64,000 nt of DNA from Ooceraea biroi (taxonomy: Eukaryota > Arthropoda > Insecta > Hymenoptera > Formicidae): the NCBI RefSeq assembly GCF_003672135.1, contig NC_039513.1, positions 7,254,833-7,318,832 of the forward strand. Reading direction: 5' to 3'. The translations under genes were made by a program, and so were the position numbers. Under the pieces are notes generated by a model. The model had not been told where the DNA came from, did not search any database, and saw only the letters and a list, made by a program, of their open reading frames with translations. Shown piece by piece: positions 36,050 through 48,646 of the stretch (the first letter of the stretch is position 1; every line of letters starts with the position of its first letter).

Positions 36050-39000
36050 TCATTGTAACCCAACTATCGCGACTTGTTCAAAATATCTCTGGATGTATGC
36101 TTTTTCGTGACTACGTTTAAACGTTACCCCGAACAGTTTCATATTAGTAGCGCGAAACGTGTGAATAATCATACTGTGAACCGTTATCAACGGATCGTTA
36201 TCCTGATCAGCGTGTGTTTCTTGAAAGAGCGGCGCGAGCCACTGGTAGCGGCGAGACTGATTGTCCAGAAAGTCGTCTTCGCGGTAGCACGCATGTTTCA
36301 AGTACATAAGCGCGAGGAGCGCGAGCGTGTGGGCGAGGAATCTGCGGTGGCACCAGAGCGTCTCATGTTCGCAGTACATAGTCAAGAGTTGATCGTTGCT
36401 GCTGCATTCCTCCGCCCAATAGGACAATGCGGTCAGGTAACACCTGAGCTTGTGGGCGTCGATGATCGAGTAATCGTGACGATGGTCCCCCGACATGATC
36501 TGCCGCATTCGCTCCAATATCGCTTGGTTACTCTCGCTGATGTGGAGGCTCATGTAGAGGAACAACTTATCCTCCCGCTTATGCCTCTCCTCGTCATGCC
36601 AGACGTTCGAGTCCATCTCCGTGGGCGATATCGTTGCTGCTTTCGCCGCGGCTAGCACGCACTTTCGCAAGAGGAACTGCCGATAGGAATACGCGCTATG
36701 ATCCGACACGTGTCGCCAGCACCACGCGAGAGTGCTCGTCCATTCGCTCTCGACGCTGGGGTGCCTCAACCCGCGGGACTCGCACAGCGTCACCAGGTGA
36801 CGCCGGTAACACCACGCGTGATAATTGTTCGCGTAGCGATCAGCGCAGGTCTCCGCAAGCTCGAGCTCGGCAGTCGCGATGGCCGAGGTGCCGGGCTCCG
36901 GCCGATGCGCAACATCGGCCTGCTCGGCGTCCAGAGCCAACGGCATCAGCCAGGATCGATAGGAGAAAGCTTCGAAAGTCTTCGGCGTGTTGTAGAGCAC
37001 TGGTCGGGTGAGCGACAGTTCCTCGCGCACGTCCAACCTACCGGCGCGCACCAGCTCCCGCCGCATGTTCCAGAACGTCGTGACGTTCGGGGTGAACAAC
37101 AGGACACCCAGCAGCCACCTCGCGATCGTCCGAGGATCCTCGCGCCTGTGGTGACGTTCCCGCCGATAGTCCATCACACGCCGATAGGTGTACAAGTGGA
37201 GCGGCTGAACGCACCACGAACCCAGGGCCAGGCTGTCCTCCTGATGAAGTACTGGCGATCGATTCTCATTGTCCTCCATCGGCACAACCATAAAGCTCCT
37301 TCTAATTAGGCAGACAAGTCGCGAGACAGAACATAAATCCCTCTTTACTTTCTATTGGACTTGAGTATAAGTTATAAAAATATTATAAATTATATAAGAA
37401 TAATAATTATATTAAATATATTTAAAAATTATAGTCGCTTAGCATAGCTCCTTTTATATATTTGTATTTATGTATTTATATATTTATATATATATTTATT
37501 TATATGTTAGAATATTAATATGTCAACCAGATTTTTATTAGAACGTAAAGCAAAAAGTATCCTTTCAGGTTTCATGGATATTCATCTTAATAATACAATA
37601 TCATGTACTGTAATGCTGATATCGATGTAAGCGAAAATGCATTTTTACACTGCACTGATAAAATAAACTTCAGACTCGCATTGTACACGTTCTCAAAACA
37701 TTGATTTTCGTTAATCCAGCAATATAAGCAACAATAAGCTGTTATTTAATTTTATAGCATAAAAGAATATTGTATCGTATCGTGTAGTATGAATGGACCT
37801 TAAATCGCCTAACAAAAGTACCAAAATATTTATAACACTCGTTTTTTATTCCTGATATGATTAAGTATCGTGAGACAATCGCAAAATAACAAGCTATGTA
37901 AAATTTTTAACATAATATACATAATTCGTATGTGCTTTGCATACACTTGGAAAAAATTGTATATAATTTAGATTTTAAAAACAATTTCTATTCGCACGTA
38001 TGCATATACGTACGTATCGTATTTCTAATAAATTTTTGTCAAATGAAATAGTCGTTCGCGAACGATACTGAAAACACAACCGTATCTTTCAGATCTACGG
38101 TCGCCGACAGAAAAACCGGAGCGGATAAAAATAAGCAAATACTTAACCAAGTCGCATTACATAAGTGAAGTTAACAATCGTAAACAAGCCGCGATTATTA
38201 ACGCTCGATGTTGCCCGGATGGCGCTACTTTACCAGCGCCGGACGCAGCCGATTACTTACCACGCATAATTTCGATCCTGTTTCTGTCGTGTGCACTTTT
38301 TCTACGTTCTTACATATCGTTTTTCTTTAACAGTTATGGATAAAATGCAAATTTATTTTAATTCAAGTTCAACGAAAATAAAGATAAATAATATTTTATC
38401 TCACATTTTACGTAGATATTTATATTACATGTATAATAATCATTTAATTTACAATGTCTATGTAAAGTCTACAAATCAATTATTAAGTCTCAGAAAATAT
38501 CAAAAGTAATAATAAATTCATAAATAACATTTTGAAATTTAAAAATCATGCCCAATTCAAGTGAACAGTTATTTAATCCGTTATTTTTTAATTAAATAAG
38601 AGCCAATAAATAAATAAAGTTTACAGATTCGTTTTCTCTTGATATAAAAAATAATGTAAAATTCTCTTATGATATAATTAATTATTATTAACGTTTTACA
38701 ATTTTATTACCGTTAAACAGTTAGTCTACTGCGTGCGCGAGAGTTCTCGCTTAATATTTCATAGATTACGATCTAGGACGGGAACGGTAGTCAATTACAG
38801 TTGCAGCGCGTATCTCGCGATGGACTCTCACAGTCAACTTCGCGACTATTATCGCTCGTAGCAGCAAGTCGCGTGGGCGGAGCTTGCGCGCATAAGATCG
38901 ATCGTCGCATGAGATCGCGAGGTCGATTCGTCGCAACCGACTGTTCGTGCAATCGCGATACCGCACTTTTAGTTTCCTTTTTCTCCATAGTTTCCACTCT

Positions 39001-39583
39001 TACGTATATGCACGATTAAACTCGCGACATACAAGAAGGTGCGTGTTTTGTCGCCCGTTTGCGCTGTTGCAATGCGGACTTCGAAATAAGGTGCCCCACA
39101 GGGGCTATCTAGGTTAGGATCTTTCACCAAGATACTCGCGGTGATTTTGAATCGATAATACGTTTACGTTCTTTTACGGTCACTATCGTATTTTTCTTCC
39201 TTTACAAAAAAATATAAAGAGGTGTGCATGTTCAGAATTTGAGTGGGCGAAAACGAGGAAAAATTCGTAACGAGGCACGGGAAGTACCGTACTAGATACA
39301 AAACGACCGACTTCGATGTTACGAATTACGAGACCTTGATTGACGCGCGTCAAATGCGTGGGAAATATTGCCGGTTTCCGTTCTCATATTTCGAAAGCAC
39401 GGAAGACGAGAGAGGAGGCAGCGTAGCACGCTCGCGCGAGCCGAAAAAGAGAAACGGTAACACTCACATAGAAGGATTCCTCCGAATCATATTCTCCAGA
39501 TCGCAGAGGATCTTCTCGGCGGCAGGGAAATCGAAGTCCGGCATCGTATCAGCGACAAAACATTTCTCCCGCGGAGGAATCAT
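36050..39583 (-). CDS. PTAR1: Protein prenyltransferase alpha subunit repeat-containing protein 1 (PTAR1), two coding exons
   Basis: PTAR1 is the alpha-type, TPR-like helical subunit that, by family knowledge, pairs with the RabGGT beta subunit to form geranylgeranyltransferase III. Seen: a large exon 36050-37301 carries helix-pair repeats with the PFTA signatures FWNMRREL, AWCYRRHLV, SYRQFLL and LWCHRRFLAH. A small upstream exon 39468-39583 encodes KILCDLENMIRRNPS, which matches the family N-terminus that the large exon lacks. It ends in a GTGAGT donor in phase 2, and an ATTAG acceptor at 37302 restores the frame into the conserved NRSP segment. The product is about 455 residues from ATG 39583, or 442 from ATG 39544; the human protein is about 400. 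The intron is about 2.2 kb. The first coding exon lies in a GC-rich island that probably contains the promoter. Alternative acceptors 3 nt apart are possible. Confidence 0.88.
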
Positions 39584-41179
39584 CGATGCGCCAGTGACCG
39601 CACGTCCACCTCGCCTCTCTTTTCTTGTTTTCCGATCGCACGACTCGTCCCAACGCGACGTACGGCGATGCGGCACTTCACTATGCGGAATCGCAGGCGA
39701 GTGCAATGCAACCAGGCACGCTCAGCTGCGCGCGACGTGAAGTTGGTCACAAGTCAGACCGGGCGCGCCGCTCAGGCTCGCCAACTCGCGGACGGGCGGA
39801 TGGGTGGCTCCGCATAATCGTCGCGAACCACGAACAAGATTGAATATTCCGCGCAAATTCCCGCGACGATGAAATTTATCAATAAAAGTTTAATAATTTT
39901 AATAATAAAAGTTTAATAATTTTACTAGTTTTGCAGTAATAAACTAAAATTTGCGCATTTATTAATTTAGTAATTTAGAATAACCAGAAATAAATTATTA
40001 TGTTTTCACAAGTTTCTACTTATTATACAATAAGTTAATAATTATTACAAGGCTATAAATCTGTCGTTTTGAAATCTAACATATTACTTTCTATTCTGAA
40101 CTTTTTCTTATGCTGTCTCTTCACGTTTAGAAGACACTATAAAAATAAAATAATGCTTAGCGAATTTCTAATAACACGATAATTACTGCAATTATATGCA
40201 ATAATTGTACATTGCCGCTTTTGCTGTACGAAAATCAAAGATCTAGCATTTTTCGTTTATGATTAAAATTGCGAATTTACTGCAGCGAAGACCCAAAATA
40301 CAGAGAGCCAGTTAGAAGTAATATAATTATATCGTATTAAAATATTGTCAATAAATAATGATAAATTAATTTCAATCTCGAGATTTCGACTAATGATACG
40401 TACCCTTATATAGGAGCATCAAACGTCGCACATTAAAACGTCAAAAGATGTGAGCGTATATTTGACGTTGAAACGTTAGTAAAATCAGCTAAGCAGCTTG
40501 TGCACATAAATTGTAAAATGTCAATTAATTATCGTTATCATCCGTGGTTATTAGAATGCACCACCATTATTAACCAAGAATTTCAAAAACAAAAAATGCC
40601 AAGTTAATTGCAGGTATCGCTATAATTGCAAACTAAAATAAAATTAGAAAAGAAAAAATGCAGTCGCAAGAGATGTTGCAATTTACCGGCAGTGTGTAGA
40701 TGTCAACCCGAAGCTTCAGTCTTTTCCGGAAGATGGAGCCCAATTTTTCATATTCTAGCAGAGAAATCCCTATGATCAGGTGAGTTGCACTAGTCCAGTT
40801 GTGGTGTGTTGCTGCTTTGGCGGTGTTTACTTATAAAAAACTAAAATTGTAGTTTTCTAAAATGAAAACTGAATTGTCTTCATACTCACAAATATTCTTG
40901 TAGATATCTGGAAAATTTCCACACACATAAGGAAATTTCCACATAAGTAAAGGTAAATTTTGCTCGACATATAAAAGTCTGTCCCTTCACGAGTATATTG
41001 TTTATTAATATTAATTATTTTTTTATGTGAATGATATATTAATAAAAATATAAATGAGTGCGTAAATGTCCATAAGGTGCAACGAGAGCATGAGAATCTT
41101 ATGACAGATATTTTTGCACATGGATTCCAAGATGTTTTTAATATTTCAATAAACAAATAAATTCGTAAATACATTACAG
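39584..41179. other. PTAR1 promoter side and intergenic DNA
   Basis: 39.58-39.84 kb is GC-rich and presumably holds the PTAR1 5' UTR. From 39.85 kb onward it is AT-rich with nothing recognisable, except that PDRG1 probably has a leader exon near 40.7 kb. Confidence 0.4.
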
Positions 41180-41682
41180 ATGAACGAGCATCAAGGAACA
41201 TTAAAACATTTGGAAGAAGTTGAAACCAAAGCCAGCGAGATTCTCACTGATCGACAAGAGATAGTCGCTTTGGATAAAAGGAGAAATGATGATCGTGTTG
41301 GATTGAGAGCACTACAAAAAGAGTCCAATGACAAGATATGGATAACGGTGGGCCCATTGTTAGTTAAGATGTCATCTAAAAAGGCTGAGGAACTTCTTGA
41401 GGAAGGTAAACCACTTAAAGTTTAATAAGCAAAGAAATGGACCAAGAAATTCACTTGTTTAGTAACATCGAGCATTTTACAGTGATTCTACACTCTATCG
41501 TTTATGTTATAGACCAGAGAGAATGTAGTACTGCTATTAATAAGTTAAGGAGCAACTTGAAGATAAAAGTGAACGAGTTACGTGACTTAGAATTAACTCC
41601 GCCTTTTCCTGGATCAACGCTGCAACCAATGTCTAATAAAGAAATGGCTGCAATGAAACAAGTTCTAGGTCAAAGCGTCTAA
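41180..41682 (+). CDS. PDRG1: p53 and DNA damage-regulated protein 1 (PDRG1), prefoldin-like
   Basis: PDRG1 is a small beta-prefoldin-like coiled-coil protein; in other animals it is a subunit of the URI/prefoldin-like (R2TP-associated) cochaperone. Seen: exon 1 41180-41405 and exon 2 41513-41682, joined at GAAG|GTAAAC and TTATAG|AC, give about 131 residues (human 133). Conserved blocks are EILTDRQEIVALDKRRNDDR, GLRALQKE and, in exon 2, INKLRSNLKIKVNEL. Two helical arms flank a short hydrophobic hairpin (VGPLLVKM), the usual prefoldin plan. The start ATG directly follows a TTACAG acceptor-like motif, so an upstream non-coding exon is likely; the protein is already full length. A polyadenylation signal overlaps the 3' end. 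TBCA follows on the same strand about 780 bp away. Confidence 0.9.
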
Positions 41683-41693
41683 TGTATATATAA

Positions 41694-41699
41694 AATAAA
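41694..41699 (+). terminator. Poly(A) signal of PDRG1
   Basis: AATAAA lies 12 nt after the PDRG1 stop codon, in AT-rich sequence. This implies a very short 3' UTR unless later signals are used. Confidence 0.5.
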
Positions 41700-42461
41700 T
41701 AATTATAATAATTTATATATATATAAGGCTTTCATTCTATTCAACAGTGTGATAAAGCTTTCATGATGAAGTAAACTGTAAATATACAAGCTTATTTAAT
41801 GTAACACTAATTATAAACTTTTGTATAAAATGTAAAAAAATCACCATATAAGAAAACTGATTTGAAAAGCCGTTTTTATTTAAATAATCACAAATATATT
41901 TGTTTTTTTATATTTGTATTCTTAGGAATAATAAGTTATACTTATCACATTCATCAAGATAAATTATATCTCGCTGCACGATTTTTTTATCGATCCAAGT
42001 TTATCATTATATTTTTACGAATTTTTGCAACAGCTACGCGAGATATGCTATAAAAGACACACATTTATATATTATATACTAATAGTAGATAAACACTTTT
42101 GCACAAATCAATATCGTAAAAATCGAAGCGACAATACAGAATTCTAAAAACATATATATAAGAAAATATAATAAATATATCTGTATCATATTTATCTGTT
42201 TTCCATACTTGCGTGGATTACGTCAAGCGGTCGAAAGGTACAGAGTCAAGTGGGCGCGCGAGAGACGCACATAACCTAACATAACCTCGTCTAACGCAGA
42301 GTTCTCGCTCGGTTTCATTTCTCTCGACTCATCTCACCGAATAAGGCAAGAAAAAGAAAACGAAGAGACACTCGATCCTTAACGCGTACGGTTCCACTAT
42401 TTTTTCCGTATACGCCCTTTAGGAGCGTAAAAAACGTCCGTGCAAACACGTACGATAAATA

Positions 42462-43125
42462 ATGTCTGACCCGCGTATAAGGACGCTCAAGATTAAGACG
42501 GGAGTAGTGAAGCGTCTTGCGAAAGAAAAGATTACGTACGAGAAAGAAGCGGCACTACAACGTGACAAGATACAAAAATTGAAAGAGCAGGGTGAGCATC
42601 ATTATTAGCCACAGAAAAAAAAGGAGTGAAATAACGTGTTAAGAGTATAAATTATTGAAATAATTCTTGTTGCAATACGTTCGAAGAAACGTAGTTAAGT
42701 TATTGATAAAAAATTTTTAAATCTCAATTCATAACGTTTAAACTATATATTCTTGTTAAGATGCTTATAGACACTAATGGCATATAACTACTGAAACAAA
42801 TAAATTTGCTTGATATTTAAAAGTAACATTATTGGTATCACAATTATTGAATAATTTTACCTGCACGTATGAAATACAAAATGTATGTTTTACCACAGAC
42901 AAAGACGACTACAACATAAGGAAACAAGAAGATGTACTTCAAGAGTCTCTTATGATGGTGCCGGATTGTCAGAGGCGTCTCGTTAAAGCATTTGACGAGC
43001 TCAAGAAGATTCTGGAGACCGAGCAGGACTTGAAAGAAGTCGAGGATTACATAGAAGCAGAGAAAGTGCTGCGAGAAGCAGAAGCGCAATTACCAAAAGA
43101 AGGAAATATCCTGCAGATGTGTTAA
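42462..43125 (+). CDS. TBCA: Tubulin-specific chaperone A (TBCA)
   Basis: TBCA captures and stabilises beta-tubulin intermediates in the cytosolic tubulin-folding pathway. Seen: exon 1 42462-42591 encodes MSDPRIRTLKIKTGVVKRL, a near-invariant family start, and ends CAGG|GTGAGC in phase 1. Exon 2 42899-43125 begins after CCACAG and encodes DYNIRKQEDVLQES, MMVPDCQRRL and a charged third helix. The product is 118 residues (human 108), with the expected three-helix bundle and high Lys/Glu content. The 307-nt intron is AT-rich. The gene starts in a GC-richer patch (42.23-42.46 kb) that probably holds its promoter. PDCD7 begins 195 bp after the stop on the same strand. Confidence 0.95.
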
Positions 43126-43286
43126 AAAGTGCTTTCACGTGACTGGCTAAATTATTTTTCAACATTATTTGACACTTTCTTTCTTCTTATATTTACTAAC
43201 CTTTCATGATCAAAACGGACTAATTTTAACACACATTAATATTAAGATCACTATATAGTGTTAAGTTTATTTTCTTATTGTTCCCA

Positions 43287-43292
43287 ATTAAA
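43287..43292 (+). terminator. Probable poly(A) signal of TBCA (ATTAAA)
   Basis: ATTAAA, the common variant hexamer, is about 160 nt past the TBCA stop and 29 nt before the PDCD7 start. TBCA transcription would end almost inside the PDCD7 leader. The hexamer is weak evidence on its own. Confidence 0.3.
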
Positions 43293-43320
43293 TGTTTACA
43301 CATATATTTAGATACGTATA

Positions 43321-44696
43321 ATGTATAGTAGTCAAGCCAGCCAGCACAATGCTGGACAGTCTTACGAAAATGTACTTTTTAACACGTATTATCCACAACC
43401 GTCTACATACGATGCAAGTTACAGCTGGAATATGCATTACAATGCCTATCCAAGCCATGTAATGCATGACGATGTCGTTAATAATGCAGCATTAATGGAC
43501 AGACCAAGAGCAAGGCAAGAAGATGAAAAGGCCATTGAACAATTTCTCCGACAGAGCGAGCAAGTTCCTACGAAAAGCAAACGAAAAGATCCGTTCAAGA
43601 TTGCGACTGTTAAGGGCGCGTTGATGTCGGTCGCTAAATTAAATAAGAAACTCGAGATTATTTGTACAGAGCTCGATCTCAATGTTGATTTACCAGAAGA
43701 GCAGTGGCAGGAGAGAGTCAGCGCCTGCAACGCTGCTAAACATGAGATCTGTGAAATTCTGAAAACCGTAAAAGACGCGGACTTTCTGAGCCGAGTTAAA
43801 AACGATCTAGAGAAACGCAAGAAGAAACGCAAGAGGGAACGACTCGGGAAAGAAAAGTGGAAGAGGGAAAAATTAATGAAGGAAGAAAGAAAGGCAAGAT
43901 CGCATGCGGAAGCTGATTCGTCGATCAGAAAGGAGCAAGCGGTACTCGAGCGAGAGAAACAAGAGGAAAAGTTGCGCAAAGACGCGGATATGATTCTGTC
44001 GGACGTCCGCAGCAAGAGGAACGATGCGCGAAAGTATTTAGGAATTCTACAGGATTTACAAAATTTCCGACGAATCAAAATGAACGTCGTCCGAGCCAGA
44101 GGCGAGAATTGGTCCTCGGCAGCTGATGACGTTTTCAACAATTCTACTGGTACTGTTTTATTATCATTAAAAAGCACAAAGTTTTGCGAAAAAAAATAAC
44201 AAAATTTGCAGAAAAACGAAATAATAATTGGAATAATATAGAATAAAATTTTGCGTAAAGTAAAAATGCGATTAATATGTTACAGCTAAGTTAATGGAAT
44301 ATTGGACTACCTTGGATCGCGAGTACGCGGTAGAGGAACAAGAATTAAAGCACATGCTGAAAATGGACAATGAAAAAAGAATTGAAAAGCAGAAGAAAAA
44401 TTTATGCGATGATTGGGAGAACGTGTTATTTGGAACGAGCATATTGACTACCGAACAATCATCTCGTGAAGATGTGAATAATTTTATCATGATTCGGTTT
44501 GTACGATTTCATTATTCAAATATTAAATATTGTTTTTCTTCAATGAAGACAATAATTATATTTACATTTCAGTATGGCCTGGGACAAATTCGTAAGCTCG
44601 AAAAATGATGCGACAACGATTCCAATTGGATGGATAGTGCCTGAAAAACCATCTTCTGCTGCTTGGCAAAAATGTTTGAATAAGGAGACCTCTTAA
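43321..44696 (+). CDS. PDCD7: PDCD7 / U11-U12 snRNP 59K-like protein
   Basis: PDCD7 (U11/U12-59K) is a structural protein of the minor-spliceosome U11/U12 di-snRNP. Seen: exon 1 43321-44149 (ends ACTG|GTACTG), exon 2 44286-44496 (ends ATTCG|GTTTGT) and exon 3 44573-44696 join in frame to 387 residues. The N-terminus is Tyr/Asn/Ser-rich and probably disordered. Residues about 155-230 form a long Lys/Arg/Glu coiled coil, followed by SDVRSKRNDARKYLGILQDL and NVVRARGENW. Exon 3 gives AWDKFVSSKN and IPIGWIVPEKPSSAAWQK, matching the conserved C-terminal motif (W-D, then IP-GW-P). An AATAAA follows. The gene converges on UTP15, with about 375 bp between stop codons. The human protein is longer, mainly in its proline-rich N-terminus. 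Confidence 0.85.
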
Positions 44697-44722
44697 ATTA
44701 AGCAAACCTGTTAAATTTGGAA

Positions 44723-44728
44723 AATAAA
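44723..44728 (+). terminator. Poly(A) signal of PDCD7
   Basis: AATAAA lies 27 nt past the PDCD7 stop codon, at the usual distance for a short insect 3' UTR. Confidence 0.5.
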
Positions 44729-44985
44729 AACATTTGCTATAATATCTCAGATTAATTTGATACAGGCAATTCTTTACTTTGCTTGGTAAAAATTATTTAT
44801 TTTCTTTTAGACGAAAAAAAAAATTTAATATTTAAGTATATGTTATTTCTTGACAGTCTTCACTTATTAAGTTCCAACATACATTCGTTCCGTTTAGTTA
44901 GTGTTTTTAACGAATATATATTACAACCCAATAGATATATTTATGAAAAGTAATTTGTATTTGTGAACGAAATCTAAATTATTCC

Positions 44986-44991
44986 TTTATT
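44986..44991 (-). terminator. Poly(A) signal of UTP15
   Basis: AATAAA on the minus strand (TTTATT on plus) lies 80 nt past the UTP15 stop. With the PDCD7 signal it defines a short convergent intergenic gap. Confidence 0.5.
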
Positions 44992-45070
44992 ATTTTGAAA
45001 AATTGAACACTAATGCGAATTTATATACAGGAAATATTATTTTACAATTGAACGATATTTTATATTCAAT

Positions 45071-47400
45071 TTAAGCTATGCTTAAGACAAGATCACGTTC
45101 CGTTTGAGCAGCGTTTGACGACGGCTCTAAACTCTGATGTTCCTTTATGGCAGGTGAAGGAACCGTCTCCGCCCCAGACAGTATCATTTGCATCGAGCCT
45201 TGTAACTGCGTCAAGGCTATGATTAACTGCTCCTCCTCCTGTAGCTTTTGCGCTAATATGGCAAACATTCTTCGAGATTCCTCCGAGAGTTCGTCCAAAT
45301 GGTCCTCGTATACGTCTGTGGAGTAAACGAAAAACAAATTTTAATAAGAAATTGAAAATTATAAAAAAATATGTAAAATGAAAAAAAACTCCTACCTAAC
45401 AAGACGTTCGCCACGTGCAACAGTACTCTGCCAAAACGGATGCTGCCGATGTGTTTGTTCAAAAACTTAATGATATTAACCAAGGACTTGCCGTCTCTAC
45501 CGGCGAGCGCTCGCCTCAAGCCCTCTCGTCTGATAAGTTCCTGCGTAAGCGCGACAGTGACGTGCGGCGTCTTGTTCACCACGTAATTCAGCATGACGCA
45601 GTCGAGCGCTTTGCTGTACTGGAACTTGCGCAGGCAGGCGTCGTGCTTGCTCATTATCTCTTTAACTCCCTGCTGCACAACCACGTCGACACTGCGCACG
45701 TGCAGATTTTCACCCGCGTGCCTGTACGATACTTTTTTGCGTTTCGGTTTCATCACGTTCTTCGCATCCTCCTCGCGCCTTCTAACGGAGATCAGACCGT
45801 CCACCATGCCAGCCACGATGGTCTCGTCGCCTGCCTGTAATATCAATTAATGTAATTTATTTTTATAAATTGCATATTCTAATCATGATAATTGCAAAAT
45901 ATACAAACGTAATAAATTTAATAAATAAAAAATGCCAATAAATTTATAATCCTTTCTTCCTTACACTAATCCCTATACTGAGAACTGCATTGGGGTAGTC
46001 CAACGTGTGAAGAGTTTTGTACGTCCCGGTGTCGTAAACTTTAACGTGTCGATCCAATGAACCGGACAATATTCTGTGGCCGTTGGAAGCGATTTTTAAG
46101 CAAGTTACCGTTTTATGATGCTGAGTGATCTTCGCGAGTAATTTGCCACCCGTAAGAGCGTCCCACACTTTGATATCCGTTCCTCCTTAAAATTCCAAGT
46201 AATGAACATATACATTTTTCTACATATAAAGAAATGTATATATATTAATCTTTTATAAAAATATATTCAAATAGATTAATCGCACCTTAATTAAATAAAT
46301 ATTAATATTATTCTAAATATTAATATAAATAAATATTATTGCAGATATTACCTGCAGATAAAAATATTCCTCCAGTTGGCAAAAAGAGTAAACTTTCTAC
46401 TGGTGCGTCATGATTAACGCTGAGTATCTTCTTATTCGTTCTAGTATCATACATGTGTATGAGCTTGTCGTATCCACCCGACAATAGTACATCAGTAGAT
46501 ACAGGGCTCACAGCACCCGCTCTGATGTAATCGGTATGATCGTTAAAGGATGTCAGTTGTTTCTCAGTGGAAATGTCCCACAATATCACCGTTTTGTCAT
46601 CGGAAAATGAGGCAATGTGGAGATCATCAGCAGTGAAGAGAGCTCTGTGCACTGCCGCCTTATGTCCAGAAAACAGCCGCAGCATGTTATTTGCTCCAAT
46701 ATTAAACAACCTAATGACCGATTCTTCTCCACCCGCGCACAATAATTTGCCATCTCTACGAAAGCAACCTCCGTACGCAGCTTCCTTGAATCTGCTGTAA
46801 GTTTTTATGGCCAACTTCGTGATGGGATTGTATACCTGCACTCGTACCGAACAGGTAACTGCAAAGTAATGTGGTTCCACTGGCGAGAAATCGACGTAGT
46901 CTATTGGACCAAACTCTTTTACCAAAACTGGTGGCTGTAAACGGATAATTATAATCATATAAATATTTATAACTTGTCACATCCTCCGTAAGTTACTTAT
47001 ATTTAATACAAACAATTTGTACGAAATTTTTTATTTATTTTTTATTTTTGTACAACAGGACCTTGAATAAATATTCTTAAACCAACTTCTTCTTTAATTA
47101 AAAATAATATAATAATTTAATTTAGGCAAAGGTTTAAGGCAAAGATTGGTAATAGTAGTCATATATCTCATATATTCCTTTCCTATCCTTCTAACCTCTA
47201 TGATTTTCCTAGGTTATGTATCGTGTATAACCTATAAGGTTGGATGTAACATCAACAAAACTTTTCGATCGCTTTTTCTATTCCAATAAATTTTATATAT
47301 ATATACAAACCGTATATTTTTTCCAGTATATGTTATCCTCCGTTAATTCTGGACTGGCTCTGGTAAATACTTTCGTATTTATTTTTTTAAACGATGCCAT
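45071..47400 (-). CDS. UTP15: U3 small nucleolar RNA-associated protein 15 (UTP15), WD40
   Basis: UTP15 is a nucleolar t-UTP/UTP-A component of the small-subunit processome, needed for pre-rRNA transcription and 18S processing. Seen: five exons, 47311-47400, 46352-46934, 45965-46185, 45396-45834 and 45071-45315, all GT-AG and in phase, total 525 residues (human 518). Residues about 40-330 carry WD40 repeats, e.g. HKAAVHRALF, DDKTVILWD, HTDYIRAGAV, SGSLDRHVKVYD. The GDETIVAGMVDGLISVRRR segment leads into the C-terminal helical domain (FQYSKALDCVM, LAGRDGKSLVNIIKFLNKHI). The first exon encodes MASFKKINTKVFTRASPELT, aligning with the family start. A hairpin element begins 58 bp upstream of the ATG and may constrain the promoter. 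Confidence 0.95.
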
Positions 47401-47457
47401 GTCGCAAAAATAATACCTATAAGTACATACTATGTAAAATCTTCCTTGAGCTTTGTG

Positions 47458-47602
47458 TCCACGATGCTAGAAATCGATCCGAGATCTCGATCCGAGAAAC
47501 ATGTGGCCAATCAACTTGCACTTTTACGGAAAAGCCGCAAGTTGATTGGCTATATATTTCTCGGACCGAGATCTCGAATCGATTTCTAATAACATCGTGG
47601 AC
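47458..47602. mobile_element. Hairpin element (probable MITE) upstream of UTP15
   Basis: Arms TCCACGATG ... CCAATCAACTTGC and their reverse complement (62-66 bp, a few mismatches) surround a 17-nt loop; the arms also contain an internal palindrome GATCCGAGATCTCGATC. It starts 58 bp upstream of the UTP15 ATG. No clear target duplication was found. Confidence 0.6.
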
Positions 47603-48646
47603 CATGATGCAGTCCACTCTAGGGATAGGCGATATTCTCCGATTATTTAAACATCGACGCTTTCTGCTGACAATCAATTGTTTTCGTCGATGTTTCTGTA
47701 AAACGATTAATCGACTTTCAGAAATATCGATTATAATACTTTACGTGCTGTGGTTCATAATACAAAAATATTATAAGTCGAAACTCAAAGTTTAATGATT
47801 TCATCAATGAAATATACTTCGAAAGTCATTAATTCAAACTCGCAGTTGATATATCATCGCGACTATTTATAAGTAAGGTGTATATTTGAAGATATCACAT
47901 CTTTATCTAATGGTTATAAAAACATTGAAATATAACACAGGAGAATTAAAACAACAAGTTATAAGTAATATTAAATCAATCAAAATTATATTATGATTGT
48001 CATATATATTGATTAATACATCAAATATATATATATATATATTCTTAATATACGCGCGATCGCTGCAACTGTCCCACATAGAAATTAGCATCCAGTGGAT
48101 GTCCATGAAACCTCCATAGCTCCATGGGACATCTATCTCCACGATAGACGTCAGATGGACGTCTATTAGAGATCCATGATACCTCCATAGCTCCATGGGA
48201 TATATATCTCCATAGTGGAAGTCAGATAGACGTCCATTAGAGGTCCATCCTATCTCCATAATAGATGTCCTCTACAAATCCATTGCAGATGTCCATTAGA
48301 CATCCATTATGGATGTATAATAGATTTATTAAACATATAGAGTATTTCCAATAAACTAATATTTAAGTTTCATTATTAATTACAATTTTTCAGCTAATTT
48401 TGTTTAACATTTAGAAATTCACAATATTATAGAATTTATTTTTAATTATTAATAATATATGTATATAATTGAAGTTATTCTTACATAAATTTACATCCAC
48501 CGAAAATCTGTAATGGACGTCCATTAGACGTATGTCATGGAGATTCGGAACATCCAGTAGAGATCCAGTAGAGATCCACTAGACATCCATTAGACGGCTA
48601 CTAGAAATCCATAGTTCCGCCTTGCACGTCCAGTGGATCTGCATTA

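Noticed and set aside
39468..39583. Small minus-strand exon first considered part of the Ser-rich gene
   Set aside because: Its sequence (KILCDLENMIRRNPS) matches the missing N-terminus of PTAR1 and the phase fits the PTAR1 acceptor, so it was reassigned.
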